A DNA stretch of 36,759 bases from Candidatus Limimonas egerieequi (GTDB lineage Bacteria > Bacillota > Clostridia > Oscillospirales > Acutalibacteraceae). The notes beneath the pieces were generated by a model, which saw nothing but the letters and a program-made list of their open reading frames with translations, searched no databases and was not told the origin of the DNA. Position numbers and translations under genes: made by a program. This document shows, in pieces, positions 24,255 to 33,233 of the stretch; within the stretch, counting starts at the first letter, position 1, and every line of letters starts with the position of its first letter. The DNA is taken from assembly GCA_018064455.1 (NCBI GenBank), contig JAGHVH010000034.1, forward strand, positions 1 to 36,759, read 5' to 3'.

Positions 24255-25427
24255 ATGAAGAGTGCGAGAGAACTCAGTTTTGAAACTTTACTCAAAATTG
24301 AAAAGGATAATTCGTATTCGAATTTAAGTATTGCCGGTGTGCTCAAGGATAATAACCTAGAGGACGCCGACAAGGCATTTTTTACAGCACTTGTCTATGG
24401 TGTAGTAGAGCGTAAAATCACACTTGATTACAACATTGGACTCTACTTAAAACAGCCGATTAAGAAGCTTAAAACAGAGGCACTTATAATCCTTAGGATT
24501 GGTGCATATCAGCTCCTCTTTATGGACAAGATTCCATCTCATGCTGCAATTAATGAGTCTGTAAACCTTGCAAAGAAAAAGGTCAATTTTGCAAGTGGTC
24601 TCATCAACGCTGTGCTTAGGAAGATTGATCAGAACGGTCTTCAAATCCCAGAGGATAATTTAGAGGTTAAATACTCTTGTCCACAGGAACTAATTGACCT
24701 TTTCATAGATGCATATGGCAAAGAAAAAGCCATCGGCATTTTAGAACATGCCAATGGCCCACAAAAGATGTATGCACGTGATAAGGAAAAGGGACTAGTT
24801 GAATTAACTGAACTGAAAATAAACAACAACCAACATATTCAAGATAAGGCGTCTCAACTCTGCTGTGAGGCGATAGGCGCACAGCCTGGTGAGACAATCT
24901 TTGATATGTGTGCCGCACCTGGCGGCAAGAGCTTCACTATCGCTGAGATAATGCAAAACAAAGGCCGTATCGTCGCCTTTGATTTGTATCCACAGCGTGT
25001 GGAACTCATAGCGCAAGGTGCCAAGAGGCTTGGCATCGATATCATCGATGCCAGAGTAGGCGATGCCTCTCAGTTTGATGAGAATTTAGGCCTTGCAGAC
25101 AGGGTGCTTTGTGACGTGCCTTGTGCTGGTCTTGGCGATATCGGACGCAAGCCTGAAATCAGATATAAAAGCATCAAAGATATTGAAAAGTTACCACCTT
25201 TACAGTATAATATATTAGTTAATAGCGCGCGCTATTTAAAGGTATACGGAACACTGGTTTATTCAACCTGTTCCCTTAACCCAAAAGAGAATGAGGAAGT
25301 AGTAAAACGCTTCCTTGATGCGCACGATGATTTTGAACTTGTAGAACAACGTACCATCTTCCCACAAGAGGAGGACTGTGACGGATTCTTCTACTCGGTG
25401 ATGAAAAAGAATGAAACAAGACATTAA
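24255..25427 (+). CDS. rsmB: 16S rRNA m5C967 methyltransferase RsmB, short form
   Basis: Adds a methyl group to cytosine 967 of 16S rRNA. An N-terminal NusB-like helical domain (about 1-130) precedes the methyltransferase fold with the SAM motif FDMCAAPGGKSF, DVPCAGLG (C290) and the catalytic YSTCSLNPKENE (C339). At 390 residues it is some 40-50 shorter than usual. The gap falls at about 168-198, where the RVN...-type strand and the LPGF-like segment that normally lead into the VQDxAS motif are replaced by a short QKMYARDKEKGLVEL stretch. The catalytic centre is intact. It overlaps rlmN by 17 bases. Confidence 0.92.
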   Translation: MKSARELSFETLLKIEKDNSYSNLSIAGVLKDNNLEDADKAFFTALVYGVVERKITLDYNIGLYLKQPIKKLKTEALIILRIGAYQLLFMDKIPSHAAINESVNLAKKKVNFASGLINAVLRKIDQNGLQIPEDNLEVKYSCPQELIDLFIDAYGKEKAIGILEHANGPQKMYARDKEKGLVELTELKINNNQHIQDKASQLCCEAIGAQPGETIFDMCAAPGGKSFTIAEIMQNKGRIVAFDLYPQRVELIAQGAKRLGIDIIDARVGDASQFDENLGLADRVLCDVPCAGLGDIGRKPEIRYKSIKDIEKLPPLQYNILVNSARYLKVYGTLVYSTCSLNPKENEEVVKRFLDAHDDFELVEQRTIFPQEEDCDGFFYSVMKKNETRH

Positions 25428-26466
25428 GTCTTTAACATTACAAGAGCTGACAACTCAAATAGTTGATTTAGGATTGCCAAAGTTCCGCGCTGGTCAAATT
25501 TATTCTTGGTTGCACAAGCAATGCGCAGAGTCATTTGATGAGATGACCAATCTCTCAAAGGACCTTAGAGCAAAGCTTGATGAAGTGTACGAGATTAAAA
25601 ACTGCCAGATAGAACGCAAACTTGAATCGCAGATTGACGACACTAAAAAGTACTTGTTTAAGTTAAATGATGGTGAGTTCATCGAGTCAGTACTTATGAA
25701 GTACAAGTATGGTTACACAGTCTGTGTATCATCACAGGTTGGATGCAACATGAAGTGTTCATTCTGTGCAAGTACGATTGATGGTTGCGTCAGGAACTTA
25801 ACCCCAAGTGAGATATTGTCTCAGATTTATGCAATAACTAGGGACAACCAGTCAAAAGACAGTGACTTTAGGGTATCCCACATAGTCCTAATGGGAATGG
25901 GTGAACCGCTTGATAATTACGACAACGTCACAAAATTTTTAGATTTAATATCAAACGGTGACGGTCTTAACATCAGTGCTCGCCACATCAGCATTTCAAC
26001 ATGTGGCATCGTACCACGGATTTATGACCTCATTGAGAAACATCCACAGTTCACGTTGTCAGTCAGCCTTCATGCTCCAAATGATGAGATTAGGAGCAGG
26101 ATAATGCCAGTGAACAAAAAGTGGGGAGTGGATGAACTCCTCACGGCATGTAAAAAGTACACTGATGCAACAAACCGTCGTATCTCATTTGAGTACGCAA
26201 TGATGGATGGTATAAATGACACTGATGAGTGTGCCCGCCAACTACGTAACAAATTAAAAGGCACACTGTGTCATGTAAACTTAATTCCTGCGAACGAGGT
26301 TCGCGAGAATGATTACAAACGCAGTTCAATGGAGAGGCTAGAGACCTTTTCTAGAATATTAGAAGCAGGTGGCATCACTACCACAATAAGGCGAAGCCTT
26401 GGTGGAGACATAGATGCATCCTGCGGACAGCTTAGGCGAAATCACAAGGAAGGAGGAGAGGCATGA
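25411..26466 (+). CDS. rlmN: Dual-specificity RNA methyltransferase RlmN
   Basis: A radical-SAM enzyme that methylates C2 of A2503 in 23S rRNA and A37 in some tRNAs. The cluster ligands C112, C116 and C119 lie in GCNMKCSFCA, and the two catalytic cysteines correspond to C105 (TVCVSS) and C338 (DASCGQL). MGMGEPLDNYDNV and RHISISTCGIVP are typical. Length 351 is normal. Its stop overlaps the prpC start by four bases. Confidence 0.95.
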   Translation: MKQDIKSLTLQELTTQIVDLGLPKFRAGQIYSWLHKQCAESFDEMTNLSKDLRAKLDEVYEIKNCQIERKLESQIDDTKKYLFKLNDGEFIESVLMKYKYGYTVCVSSQVGCNMKCSFCASTIDGCVRNLTPSEILSQIYAITRDNQSKDSDFRVSHIVLMGMGEPLDNYDNVTKFLDLISNGDGLNISARHISISTCGIVPRIYDLIEKHPQFTLSVSLHAPNDEIRSRIMPVNKKWGVDELLTACKKYTDATNRRISFEYAMMDGINDTDECARQLRNKLKGTLCHVNLIPANEVRENDYKRSSMERLETFSRILEAGGITTTIRRSLGGDIDASCGQLRRNHKEGGEA

Positions 26467-27191
26467 AAATATCTGCTAGAACGGATGTTGGAATAGTTCG
26501 TTCAAACAACCAGGACTCATACGCGGCCGGTGAATTTCAAAATGGCGTAGCGTGGGCAGTCGTCTGCGATGGCATGGGCGGTAACGCCGGAGGCAACATC
26601 GCTAGTTCGACAGCAGTCAAGAGTATCTCGGAACGAATAACTTCGGCATATCGTGAAACAATGACTTCTTCTTCAATCAAGAATCTACTTGTCACGGCAA
26701 TCACAAATGCAAATTTTGAAATTTATGATATGGCCGCCGACAATTTAGACCTCCTTGGAATGGGTACGACAGTAGTCGCCGCGATAATGACAAAAAACAC
26801 TCTCTATATCGCACATGCAGGCGACAGCCGTGCATACCTCGTAACCAAGGAAGAGATAAGGCAACTGACTAGGGATCACTCGGTGGTTCAGGACTTGGTT
26901 GATCGCGGTGAAATAACACCAGAACAAGCAAGGACACATCCAAGGAAGAACTTAATTACAAGGGCTCTTGGTGTGGATGAATCGCTCAAGGTTGACTTTA
27001 CAGTTGAGGACCTTAAGGGTGATGAAACTCTCCTTATTTGTACAGACGGACTTTCCAATATGATAGAGCCGCTTGACATTTACAGGGTGGTTGCGGACAA
27101 TCCGCACGAGAAAATAGCAGAGATATTGGTAAACCAGGCCAATGAAAATGGCGGCGAAGACAATATCACAGTTGTAGCTATAACGAAGTAG
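26463..27191 (+). CDS. prpC: PP2C-type serine/threonine phosphatase PrpC/Stp
   Basis: A 242-residue soluble PPM phosphatase with the metal-binding DGMGG (36-40), AHAGDSRAY, and GGEDNITVV at the end. It reverses phosphorylation by the PrkC kinase encoded next (11 bp gap) and is the usual partner. GGAGGAG precedes ATG 26463. In Firmicutes the pair controls cell-wall growth, division and translation factors. Confidence 0.94.
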   Translation: MKISARTDVGIVRSNNQDSYAAGEFQNGVAWAVVCDGMGGNAGGNIASSTAVKSISERITSAYRETMTSSSIKNLLVTAITNANFEIYDMAADNLDLLGMGTTVVAAIMTKNTLYIAHAGDSRAYLVTKEEIRQLTRDHSVVQDLVDRGEITPEQARTHPRKNLITRALGVDESLKVDFTVEDLKGDETLLICTDGLSNMIEPLDIYRVVADNPHEKIAEILVNQANENGGEDNITVVAITK

Positions 27192-27202
27192 AGGAGTAAA
27201 CT

Positions 27203-29383
27203 ATGGACAGTTATGTAGGAAAAAGACTTGACGGTCGTTATGAAATAAGAGAAATAATCGGCGTAGGCGGTATGGCTGTTGTTTATAAGGCATATGACAA
27301 CATTGATGACCGTATCGTTGCCATTAAAATACTTAAGGAGGAGTTCCTTGCAAACGAGGAGTTCCGCAGAAGATTTAAGAATGAGTCAAAGGCTATTGCA
27401 GTCCTTTCTCATCCAAACATCGTAAAGGTATACGACGTATCATTTGGTGATAGACTTCAGTACATCGTAATGGAGTACATTGAGGGTATCACACTCAAGG
27501 AATATATCGAGCAGCAGAAGGTTATTAACTGGAAAGAAGCTGTTCATTTCACAACACAGATTCTCCGTGCTCTCCAGCACGCGCATGACAAGGGCATTGT
27601 TCACCGTGACGTTAAGCCACAGAACATCATGCTTCTTCAAAACGGCAACATCAAAGTAACAGACTTTGGTATCGCACGTTTCTCACGTGGTGAGACAAGA
27701 ACAATGACAGAGAGTGCAATTGGCTCTGTTCATTACATCAGCCCAGAGCAGGCTCGTGGCGAAATCACAGATGACAAAGCTGATATCTATTCAGTAGGTG
27801 TTGTCCTCTATGAGATGATCACAGGTAAGCTTCCATTCGAGTCTGACAGTGCAGTTTCAGTTGCAATCATGCAACTTCAGAACGAGGCTGTTCATCCACG
27901 TGATATCAACCCACAGATTCCAGTAGGCCTTGAGCAGATTACTCTTCGCGCAATGCAGAAGAATACCAAGGACCGCTATCAGTCAGCAGCAGAGATGCTT
28001 CTTGACCTTGACGAGTTCAAGCGCAACCCTGCAATCAAGTTTGACTACTCATACTTCGTAGACAAGGATCCAACAAGGTTCATAAGCCAGCAGGAGGTAG
28101 CACAGGTTGCTGCCGCACCAATTAGTACCAAGTCTCGTATGCAGCCAGTTCAGATTGAGGATGAGGATGAATACGACGATGACGACACAGTACAGAACAA
28201 GACACTTCCAATTCTTGTTGGTGTAGCATCTGCACTCCTTGCTGTAATAATCTTAATCATTATCTTCCTTGCTCTCTTTACCGACATCTTTAAGAATGAC
28301 AAGATTGAGGTTCCTGACCTCCTCGGTAAGAACTATGCAGAGGAAGTAGACAGCCAGAAGAAGTATTCTGACTGGAAGTTCGAAGTTAAGTATGTAACTT
28401 CAACTGATTCCAAGTATCAGGCTGGCCAGATTTGCAAGCAGAGCCCATACGGTGGTTCTAAGGCAAAGAAGGGCAGCACAATCAAACTTGAAGTTGTTTC
28501 AAACGGCTCACAAGTTGAGGTTCCTGACACAATTGGCGATGAGCTTGGCGCTGCCAAGACACTCCTCACGTCGAGTGGATTTACCAACACCAAGGTTGTA
28601 CTTGAGTACACAGATGATGTTGATCCAGGCTATGTAATCCAGACAGAGCCTGCACCAGGCACCAAGGTTGATACAAACACAACAATTATCATCACAGTTG
28701 CAGCAGCATCTAAGGATGACCCTAACCTTGTAGAAGTTCCATTCTCAGTAATGGGTCTTAACTACAACAATAACAAGGAAGATGTTATCGAGTTCTTCAC
28801 AAGCTCAGGCCTCAAGGCTCCTAGAGTCACCGAGAAGGATTCCAAGGAACCTGCTGGTCAGGTAATTGAAATCCCTGGCTATGAAAAGGGTGACAAGGTA
28901 CCAAAGGAGACAGCTATCGAGATTATCGTATCCTCTGGTAAGGCACCATCAGGTACTGGCACAATCTCATTCAAGCTTCCTGCATCAGGCACAATGAAGC
29001 TTGAAGTTTACGTAGCAAATGAACTTTACGAGGCAAAGACACTCAGATGTGATGGTTCAAACTACTCACTCAAGATAACAGGTTCTGAGGGACCAAAGGC
29101 AGTTGTATGTACACTTGATGGTTCAACTATCTATACATGTAACATCAACTTCACAACAGACCCTGCAACTATTACAGATGCTAAGCAGTATGAGATCAAG
29201 GTTGCTACTGAAGTAACTGTACCAAGTGTAACTGGTAAGACAGTTGCTGAAGCAAAGGCTGCACTTACTGCTGCTGGATTTACAAATATCAAGACATCAC
29301 TCGCTGATACTGATAAAGTAAGATTCCAGGTTCCATTTGCAAATACTAGCAAGACAACAGACACAGAGATTACTCTTTCTTAA
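27203..29383 (+). CDS. prkC: PASTA-domain serine/threonine kinase PrkC/StkP
   Basis: A 726-residue transmembrane kinase. The kinase domain (about 13-275) shows GVGGMAVVYKAY, K42, HRDVKPQN (D136), DFG (D154) and GSVHYISPEQ; one membrane helix lies at about 336-360. Outside are PASTA-like repeats at about 368-435, 437-505 and 510-580, each with xVPdxxG or VP-type starts, then a beta-rich segment (about 590-670, SFKLPASGTMKLEVYV...) and a last PASTA (about 672-726). PASTA domains bind muropeptide or lipid II. The internal Ig-like insert before the last repeat is a variant also seen in other Clostridia. It follows prpC. Confidence 0.95.
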   Translation: MDSYVGKRLDGRYEIREIIGVGGMAVVYKAYDNIDDRIVAIKILKEEFLANEEFRRRFKNESKAIAVLSHPNIVKVYDVSFGDRLQYIVMEYIEGITLKEYIEQQKVINWKEAVHFTTQILRALQHAHDKGIVHRDVKPQNIMLLQNGNIKVTDFGIARFSRGETRTMTESAIGSVHYISPEQARGEITDDKADIYSVGVVLYEMITGKLPFESDSAVSVAIMQLQNEAVHPRDINPQIPVGLEQITLRAMQKNTKDRYQSAAEMLLDLDEFKRNPAIKFDYSYFVDKDPTRFISQQEVAQVAAAPISTKSRMQPVQIEDEDEYDDDDTVQNKTLPILVGVASALLAVIILIIIFLALFTDIFKNDKIEVPDLLGKNYAEEVDSQKKYSDWKFEVKYVTSTDSKYQAGQICKQSPYGGSKAKKGSTIKLEVVSNGSQVEVPDTIGDELGAAKTLLTSSGFTNTKVVLEYTDDVDPGYVIQTEPAPGTKVDTNTTIIITVAAASKDDPNLVEVPFSVMGLNYNNNKEDVIEFFTSSGLKAPRVTEKDSKEPAGQVIEIPGYEKGDKVPKETAIEIIVSSGKAPSGTGTISFKLPASGTMKLEVYVANELYEAKTLRCDGSNYSLKITGSEGPKAVVCTLDGSTIYTCNINFTTDPATITDAKQYEIKVATEVTVPSVTGKTVAEAKAALTAAGFTNIKTSLADTDKVRFQVPFANTSKTTDTEITLS

Positions 29384-29392
29384 GGGGATTTT

Positions 29393-30295
29393 ATGGCAGG
29401 TATTCCAAACACTCAAAATGGAATAATAATTAAAGGCATAGGCGGTTTCTATTACGTAGAAACCGCCGTTGGCATATATGAATGTAAAGCGCGCGGAGTG
29501 TTCCGCAAGGAAAAAATAACGCCAATGGTAGGAGACCACGTTGTCATAAGTATCAATGACAACGCAGAAAATACCATTGACGATATTAAGGAGCGACGCA
29601 GCGCGCTACAGAGGCCACCAGTGGCCAACATTGACCAGTTGGTCATTGTTGTATCTGGTACCGAGCCACGTCCTAATACGCTCCTTGTTGACCGTTTAAC
29701 GGCTATTGCTGTGAAAAACAACATAGAGCCAGTTATAGTCCTCAACAAGAGCGACTTAATAGACGTAGGCGAGCTAATAGATATTTACTCAAAAACTAAA
29801 TTTAAAGTAATCAAAGCCTGTGGTAAAACAGGTGAGGGTATTGATGAGATAAGAGAGGTACTTCAAAACAAAGTATCTGCATTTACCGGCAACTCAGGTG
29901 TTGGTAAGTCAACTATCCTTAATCGCATCAATCCCGAACTTGAGCTTGCCACAAACGAGATAAGCCAAAAACTTGGCCGTGGCAAGCACACAACTCGTGA
30001 ATGCACTTTGATTAAACTTGACGACAACACCTACGTTGCCGACACGCCTGGATTTGCATCTCTCGAAATCCTCAAACAGGAAGTCATCCTCAAGGAGGAC
30101 CTTGCGGACTGCTTCCCAGAGTTTGAGGAGTATCTCGAGGACTGCAAGTTCTATCCAGGCTGCGCCCATGTCAAAGACAAGGGCTGCGCCGTAATCCAGG
30201 CGGTAGAGGATGGCTTAATAGCCAAATCGCGACATGATTCGTATAAAGCATTGTACGAAGAGGTAAAAGATGTAAAGGAGTGGCAAGTTAAATGA
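29393..30295 (+). CDS. rsgA: Ribosome small-subunit GTPase RsgA
   Basis: A 300-residue circularly permuted GTPase that acts in late 30S assembly. An N-terminal OB fold is followed by the G domain in permuted order: NKSD (about 118-121), then P-loop GNSGVGKS (about 166-173), then DTPGF, and a C-terminal zinc knuckle CKFYPGCAHVKDKGC. Only ten bases separate it from prkC. In B. subtilis rpe and thiN follow; here a propeller-like gene replaces them. Confidence 0.95.
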   Translation: MAGIPNTQNGIIIKGIGGFYYVETAVGIYECKARGVFRKEKITPMVGDHVVISINDNAENTIDDIKERRSALQRPPVANIDQLVIVVSGTEPRPNTLLVDRLTAIAVKNNIEPVIVLNKSDLIDVGELIDIYSKTKFKVIKACGKTGEGIDEIREVLQNKVSAFTGNSGVGKSTILNRINPELELATNEISQKLGRGKHTTRECTLIKLDDNTYVADTPGFASLEILKQEVILKEDLADCFPEFEEYLEDCKFYPGCAHVKDKGCAVIQAVEDGLIAKSRHDSYKALYEEVKDVKEWQVK

Positions 30296-31365
30296 GCGAA
30301 GAAATAATAACTGAAACTGCTGAAATCGAAAAACCTAAAAAAGAAAAGAAGAAGAAATCTAAAAAGCAGATAATTCTAACAACAGTAGTAATACTTATAA
30401 TAGTTTTGCTATTAGCATATTTGATTTTCTTTGCAGTAGTTCGCGCTACATCAAGTGAGTACTTTGATACTGCTGAAAAAGAATTTGTTATTCCTGGTCT
30501 TGGAGATGGCTTTGTTCCACAGGGTATTACCTTTGATGAAAAATCAGGTTTCTATCTTGTATGTGGATATATGTCAAATGATGAGGCTGCAAGGGTATAC
30601 ATGATTGATCCTGAGTCCAACGACTTTTCGTATATAAGCCTTAACGATGTTAAGGGTAATCCAGACAAGTCACATATTTGTGGCATCGCGACTTATGGTC
30701 GCTTTGCGTTTGTGACTACTGGTGAGAAGGTAAATGTATTTAGGCTTGCTGAAATTAACAATCCTGATTATGATACTGCAACACCGATTGATTCATTTGA
30801 CTCTGATAACATCCCTGCATTCTGTTATGTTGTAAATGATACATTGTATGTAGGTGAGTTCTATCGCTCAAAATCATATGAGACACCAGAGAGCCATCAT
30901 ATGCAAACAGGGGATGGCGAATACCAGATGGCAATTATGACTGTCTTTGATGCAAATGAGCTTACATCAGCTCTTTCATCAAAGGGCGCAATTGATGATG
31001 TTGCTCCAATAGCAGTGTATAGCATCAAGTCTGGTGCTCAGGGAATGTGTATTCTCAAAGGTGGTCAGATTTGTATATCATCTTCTTGGGGACTTTCAAC
31101 ATCACATATAACTATCTATGATGACCCTATGAAATCTAACCTTACATCTGATTCGACATATGTAACAGACTCTGGCAAAGAGATACCACTTTACTATTTA
31201 GATCAAACTAGTGTACTCAAAGATTTCAAGCTTCCAGCAATGGCAGAGGAACTCGTTACCGACGGTGACAAGGTACTTGTAATGAATGAATCTGCCTCAA
31301 ATAAGTACTTTTTCGGCAAGTTAATAGGCGGTAAATACTGCTATTCTTTCATTCCAGAGTACTAA
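30292..31365 (+). CDS. Membrane-anchored protein with predicted beta-propeller exterior
   Basis: A 357-residue protein. The first 25 residues are highly charged (KPKKEKKKKSKK), one membrane helix lies at about 28-48, and the rest is extracytoplasmic. Repeating units such as GFVPQGITFDEKSGFYLVCG, GRFAFVTTGEKVNVF, NDTLYVGEFY and AQGMCILKGGQICIS look like blades of a YncE/SMP-30-type propeller. No catalytic motif is visible. The ATGA overlap with rsgA implies coupled translation. I do not recognise a named family. Function unknown; about 120 AT-rich bases follow, with no clear terminator, before the next promoter. Confidence 0.6.
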   Translation: MSEEIITETAEIEKPKKEKKKKSKKQIILTTVVILIIVLLLAYLIFFAVVRATSSEYFDTAEKEFVIPGLGDGFVPQGITFDEKSGFYLVCGYMSNDEAARVYMIDPESNDFSYISLNDVKGNPDKSHICGIATYGRFAFVTTGEKVNVFRLAEINNPDYDTATPIDSFDSDNIPAFCYVVNDTLYVGEFYRSKSYETPESHHMQTGDGEYQMAIMTVFDANELTSALSSKGAIDDVAPIAVYSIKSGAQGMCILKGGQICISSSWGLSTSHITIYDDPMKSNLTSDSTYVTDSGKEIPLYYLDQTSVLKDFKLPAMAEELVTDGDKVLVMNESASNKYFFGKLIGGKYCYSFIPEY

Positions 31366-31421
31366 AAAATGAAATTTTGGTAATTTTTAACAAAATAAGC
31401 GAAGAAATTTAAAAAATTATG

Positions 31422-31450
31422 TTGACAATGGTCAAAGATGATGATATAGT
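31422..31450 (+). promoter_or_regulatory. Promoter of the sipW-like surface operon
   Basis: TTGACA (31422-31427), 17-base spacer and TATAGT (31445-31450), about 50 bp before ATG 31501. The -35 is the left arm of a dyad, TTGAC-AATG-GTCAA (31422-31435), which could be a repressor or activator site overlapping the promoter. Confidence 0.75.
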
Positions 31451-31500
31451 GTCAATGTACTTAATAATTAATAGGGTATAGGTATGCCTTGGAGGTAATT

Positions 31501-32418
31501 ATGGACGAAACTCAAAGAAAGGAAAAGTCGGCATCTAATATCGGTCATAAGCTGTTTACGGCGCTAGGAATATTGCTTTGCATAATCTTTATTCCTATCC
31601 TCGTGCTCAACACGATTTTGATCATTAAGGGTGCTATGGACGATAGTAAGCCACCATCAGTACTTGGCTATACACCACTCGTAGTTCTCTCTGGTTCTAT
31701 GGACGACGGATCAGCAAACGCCATTGAAGTCGGCGATTTGATTTTCGTTCGTAATGTGGATCCAACGAGACTCCAAGTGAATGATGTAATAGCATTCATG
31801 GAAGGCGACTATGCTGTAACCCACAGAATCATTGCAGTAAATGAGGATGGCAGTTACACAACACAGGGTGATGCGAACAACGTACAGGACGCAACACCAG
31901 TTACACCAGAGCATGTTATAGGTCAGTACTACAACAAGGCATCCGGACTTGGTAACTTCGTATTATTCATACAGAGTACAACCGGTATGCTGGTTTGCGT
32001 AGGAATACCTCTTGCGATATTCGTAATCTATGACATTATCAGAAGGCAACTTCTCCTAAGACAGGAGAGAATTAAACAGGATCAGCTCAAACAAGAAATT
32101 GAAGAGCTTAAACAAAATCCTAATCAAGTTGATTTGCCTCGGGAGGTCCTTAAAAAACCACAGGAAGAGGCCCCGGTTGAGCCAATATTCTATGATGATT
32201 TTGATATTGACGCATATCAGCCTGAGCCTGCGCCTGAAAGGATGGCCGAAACAGAAATTCTCAACAAACAACTAAACGAGAGTTTAAACAATGCCGAGGT
32301 AGATAGGAGTAACGAACCTGTTCCTCAAACAGCTAAAGTCAAAGTAGAGGCACCTAATAAATCAGTTGTTAAGGTTAAGAAATCAACAACGGTAAAGGTT
32401 AAAGCCCCTAAAAAATAG
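31501..32418 (+). CDS. SipW-type (ER-type) signal peptidase I
   Basis: A 305-residue membrane protease of the S26B family. Membrane helix 1 lies at about 20-42; the catalytic Ser is S66 in VVLSGSMDDG, and the general base is His H108 in THRIIAV, where typical bacterial peptidases use Lys. QGDANN (about 122-127) completes the box, and a second helix lies at about 160-182. This Ser/His form is that of SipW, which cleaves TasA-type exported proteins. A cytoplasmic tail of about 120 residues follows, with a charged coiled segment (185-215), an acidic Pro-rich part and a Lys/Val-rich end. ATG 31501 is set by GGAGG. Next is a TasA-like gene, which supports its role. Confidence 0.87.
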   Translation: MDETQRKEKSASNIGHKLFTALGILLCIIFIPILVLNTILIIKGAMDDSKPPSVLGYTPLVVLSGSMDDGSANAIEVGDLIFVRNVDPTRLQVNDVIAFMEGDYAVTHRIIAVNEDGSYTTQGDANNVQDATPVTPEHVIGQYYNKASGLGNFVLFIQSTTGMLVCVGIPLAIFVIYDIIRRQLLLRQERIKQDQLKQEIEELKQNPNQVDLPREVLKKPQEEAPVEPIFYDDFDIDAYQPEPAPERMAETEILNKQLNESLNNAEVDRSNEPVPQTAKVKVEAPNKSVVKVKKSTTVKVKAPKK

Positions 32419-32472
32419 TAAATCAATTTGAAACTTAAATTTGTTTATTAACCTATAGGAGGGTTTTATATT

Positions 32473-33066
32473 ATGAAAAAGAACACAATCATGAGAATCG
32501 CAGCTGTTGTACTTATGTGCACACTTGTAACAGCTTGCTTCGCTTCATCAACATTCGCTAAGTATACAAGCCAGGCTGAAGGTACTGGTACAGCTACAGT
32601 AGCAAAGTGGGCTTTCGAAGTAAATGGTAATAATATTGTTACTGAATCACAAAGTAACAAAGAAACTGTTACATTTAATCTTTTTGATACAGCTGCACTT
32701 GATACTAAAGATGGCGCTGCAGAAACTGATGTAGTTACTGGCAAAATTGCTCCTGGTACAAAGGGATCATTTGATTTTACAGTTCAGAATACTTCTGAAG
32801 TAAGAGCTGAGTATACAATTGCTCTTACAAAGGATCTTAAAGATGTTCCAATAAAGTTCTATTCTGATGCTGCTATGACAAAAGAAATCACAGATTTCAC
32901 AAAGGTTGCTTCTGGTAACTTGGATGCTGGTATGACAGCAGCAATAAACACAGCTACTATTTATTGGCAGTGGGCTTATGGTCCTGACGTAAATGACAAT
33001 GCTCTTGGTATTAATACACCTGAGATTTCTGTAACTGCTACAATCGTTGCTACACAGATTGACTAA
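32473..33066 (+). CDS. TasA/camelysin-like secreted protein with SipW-type signal
   Basis: A 197-residue secreted protein. The signal has a basic start, a hydrophobic core (8-24) and the junction STFAKYTS with predicted cleavage after A29. The mature protein starts with alternating Ala/Thr/Gly, then has beta-strand patterns such as GKIAPGTKGSFDFTVQN and EYTIALTKDL, the conserved TIYWQWAYGPD and a final strand ISVTATIVATQ; this is how TasA/CalY-type fibre subunits look. AGGAGG precedes ATG 32473. Being closest to the promoter after the peptidase and before a strong hairpin, it is likely the main product. Polymerisation is inferred from the family, not visible. Confidence 0.78.
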   Translation: MKKNTIMRIAAVVLMCTLVTACFASSTFAKYTSQAEGTGTATVAKWAFEVNGNNIVTESQSNKETVTFNLFDTAALDTKDGAAETDVVTGKIAPGTKGSFDFTVQNTSEVRAEYTIALTKDLKDVPIKFYSDAAMTKEITDFTKVASGNLDAGMTAAINTATIYWQWAYGPDVNDNALGINTPEISVTATIVATQID

Positions 33067-33087
33067 TTTAGCCTAAACATTAACTAT

Positions 33088-33207
33088 TAAAATTCCAACG
33101 CGAATTAAACAATGCTTAAAAGCTAAAGTCAAACAATTAATGTAAATTAATTAACGGGAACGCCCCGCTACCCAAAAAAGGGGTGGCGGGGCTATCTTGG
33201 AATTTTA
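33088..33207 (+). terminator. Large hairpin between the TasA-like gene and the next gene; possible attenuator
   Basis: GCCCCGCTACCC (33162-33173) pairs with GGGTGGCGGGGC (33181-33192), 12 bp with one G-U pair. Around it, TAAAATTCCAA (33088-33098) pairs with TTGGAATTTTA (33197-33207), so about 120 bases can close into one structure. The T-rich end is weak and offset, so it may be a leaky terminator or an mRNA 3'-end stabiliser that keeps the upstream TasA-like mRNA abundant and the downstream genes lower. Confidence 0.55.
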
Positions 33208-33233
33208 GATGTTTTATTTTTAAGGATCACTTT

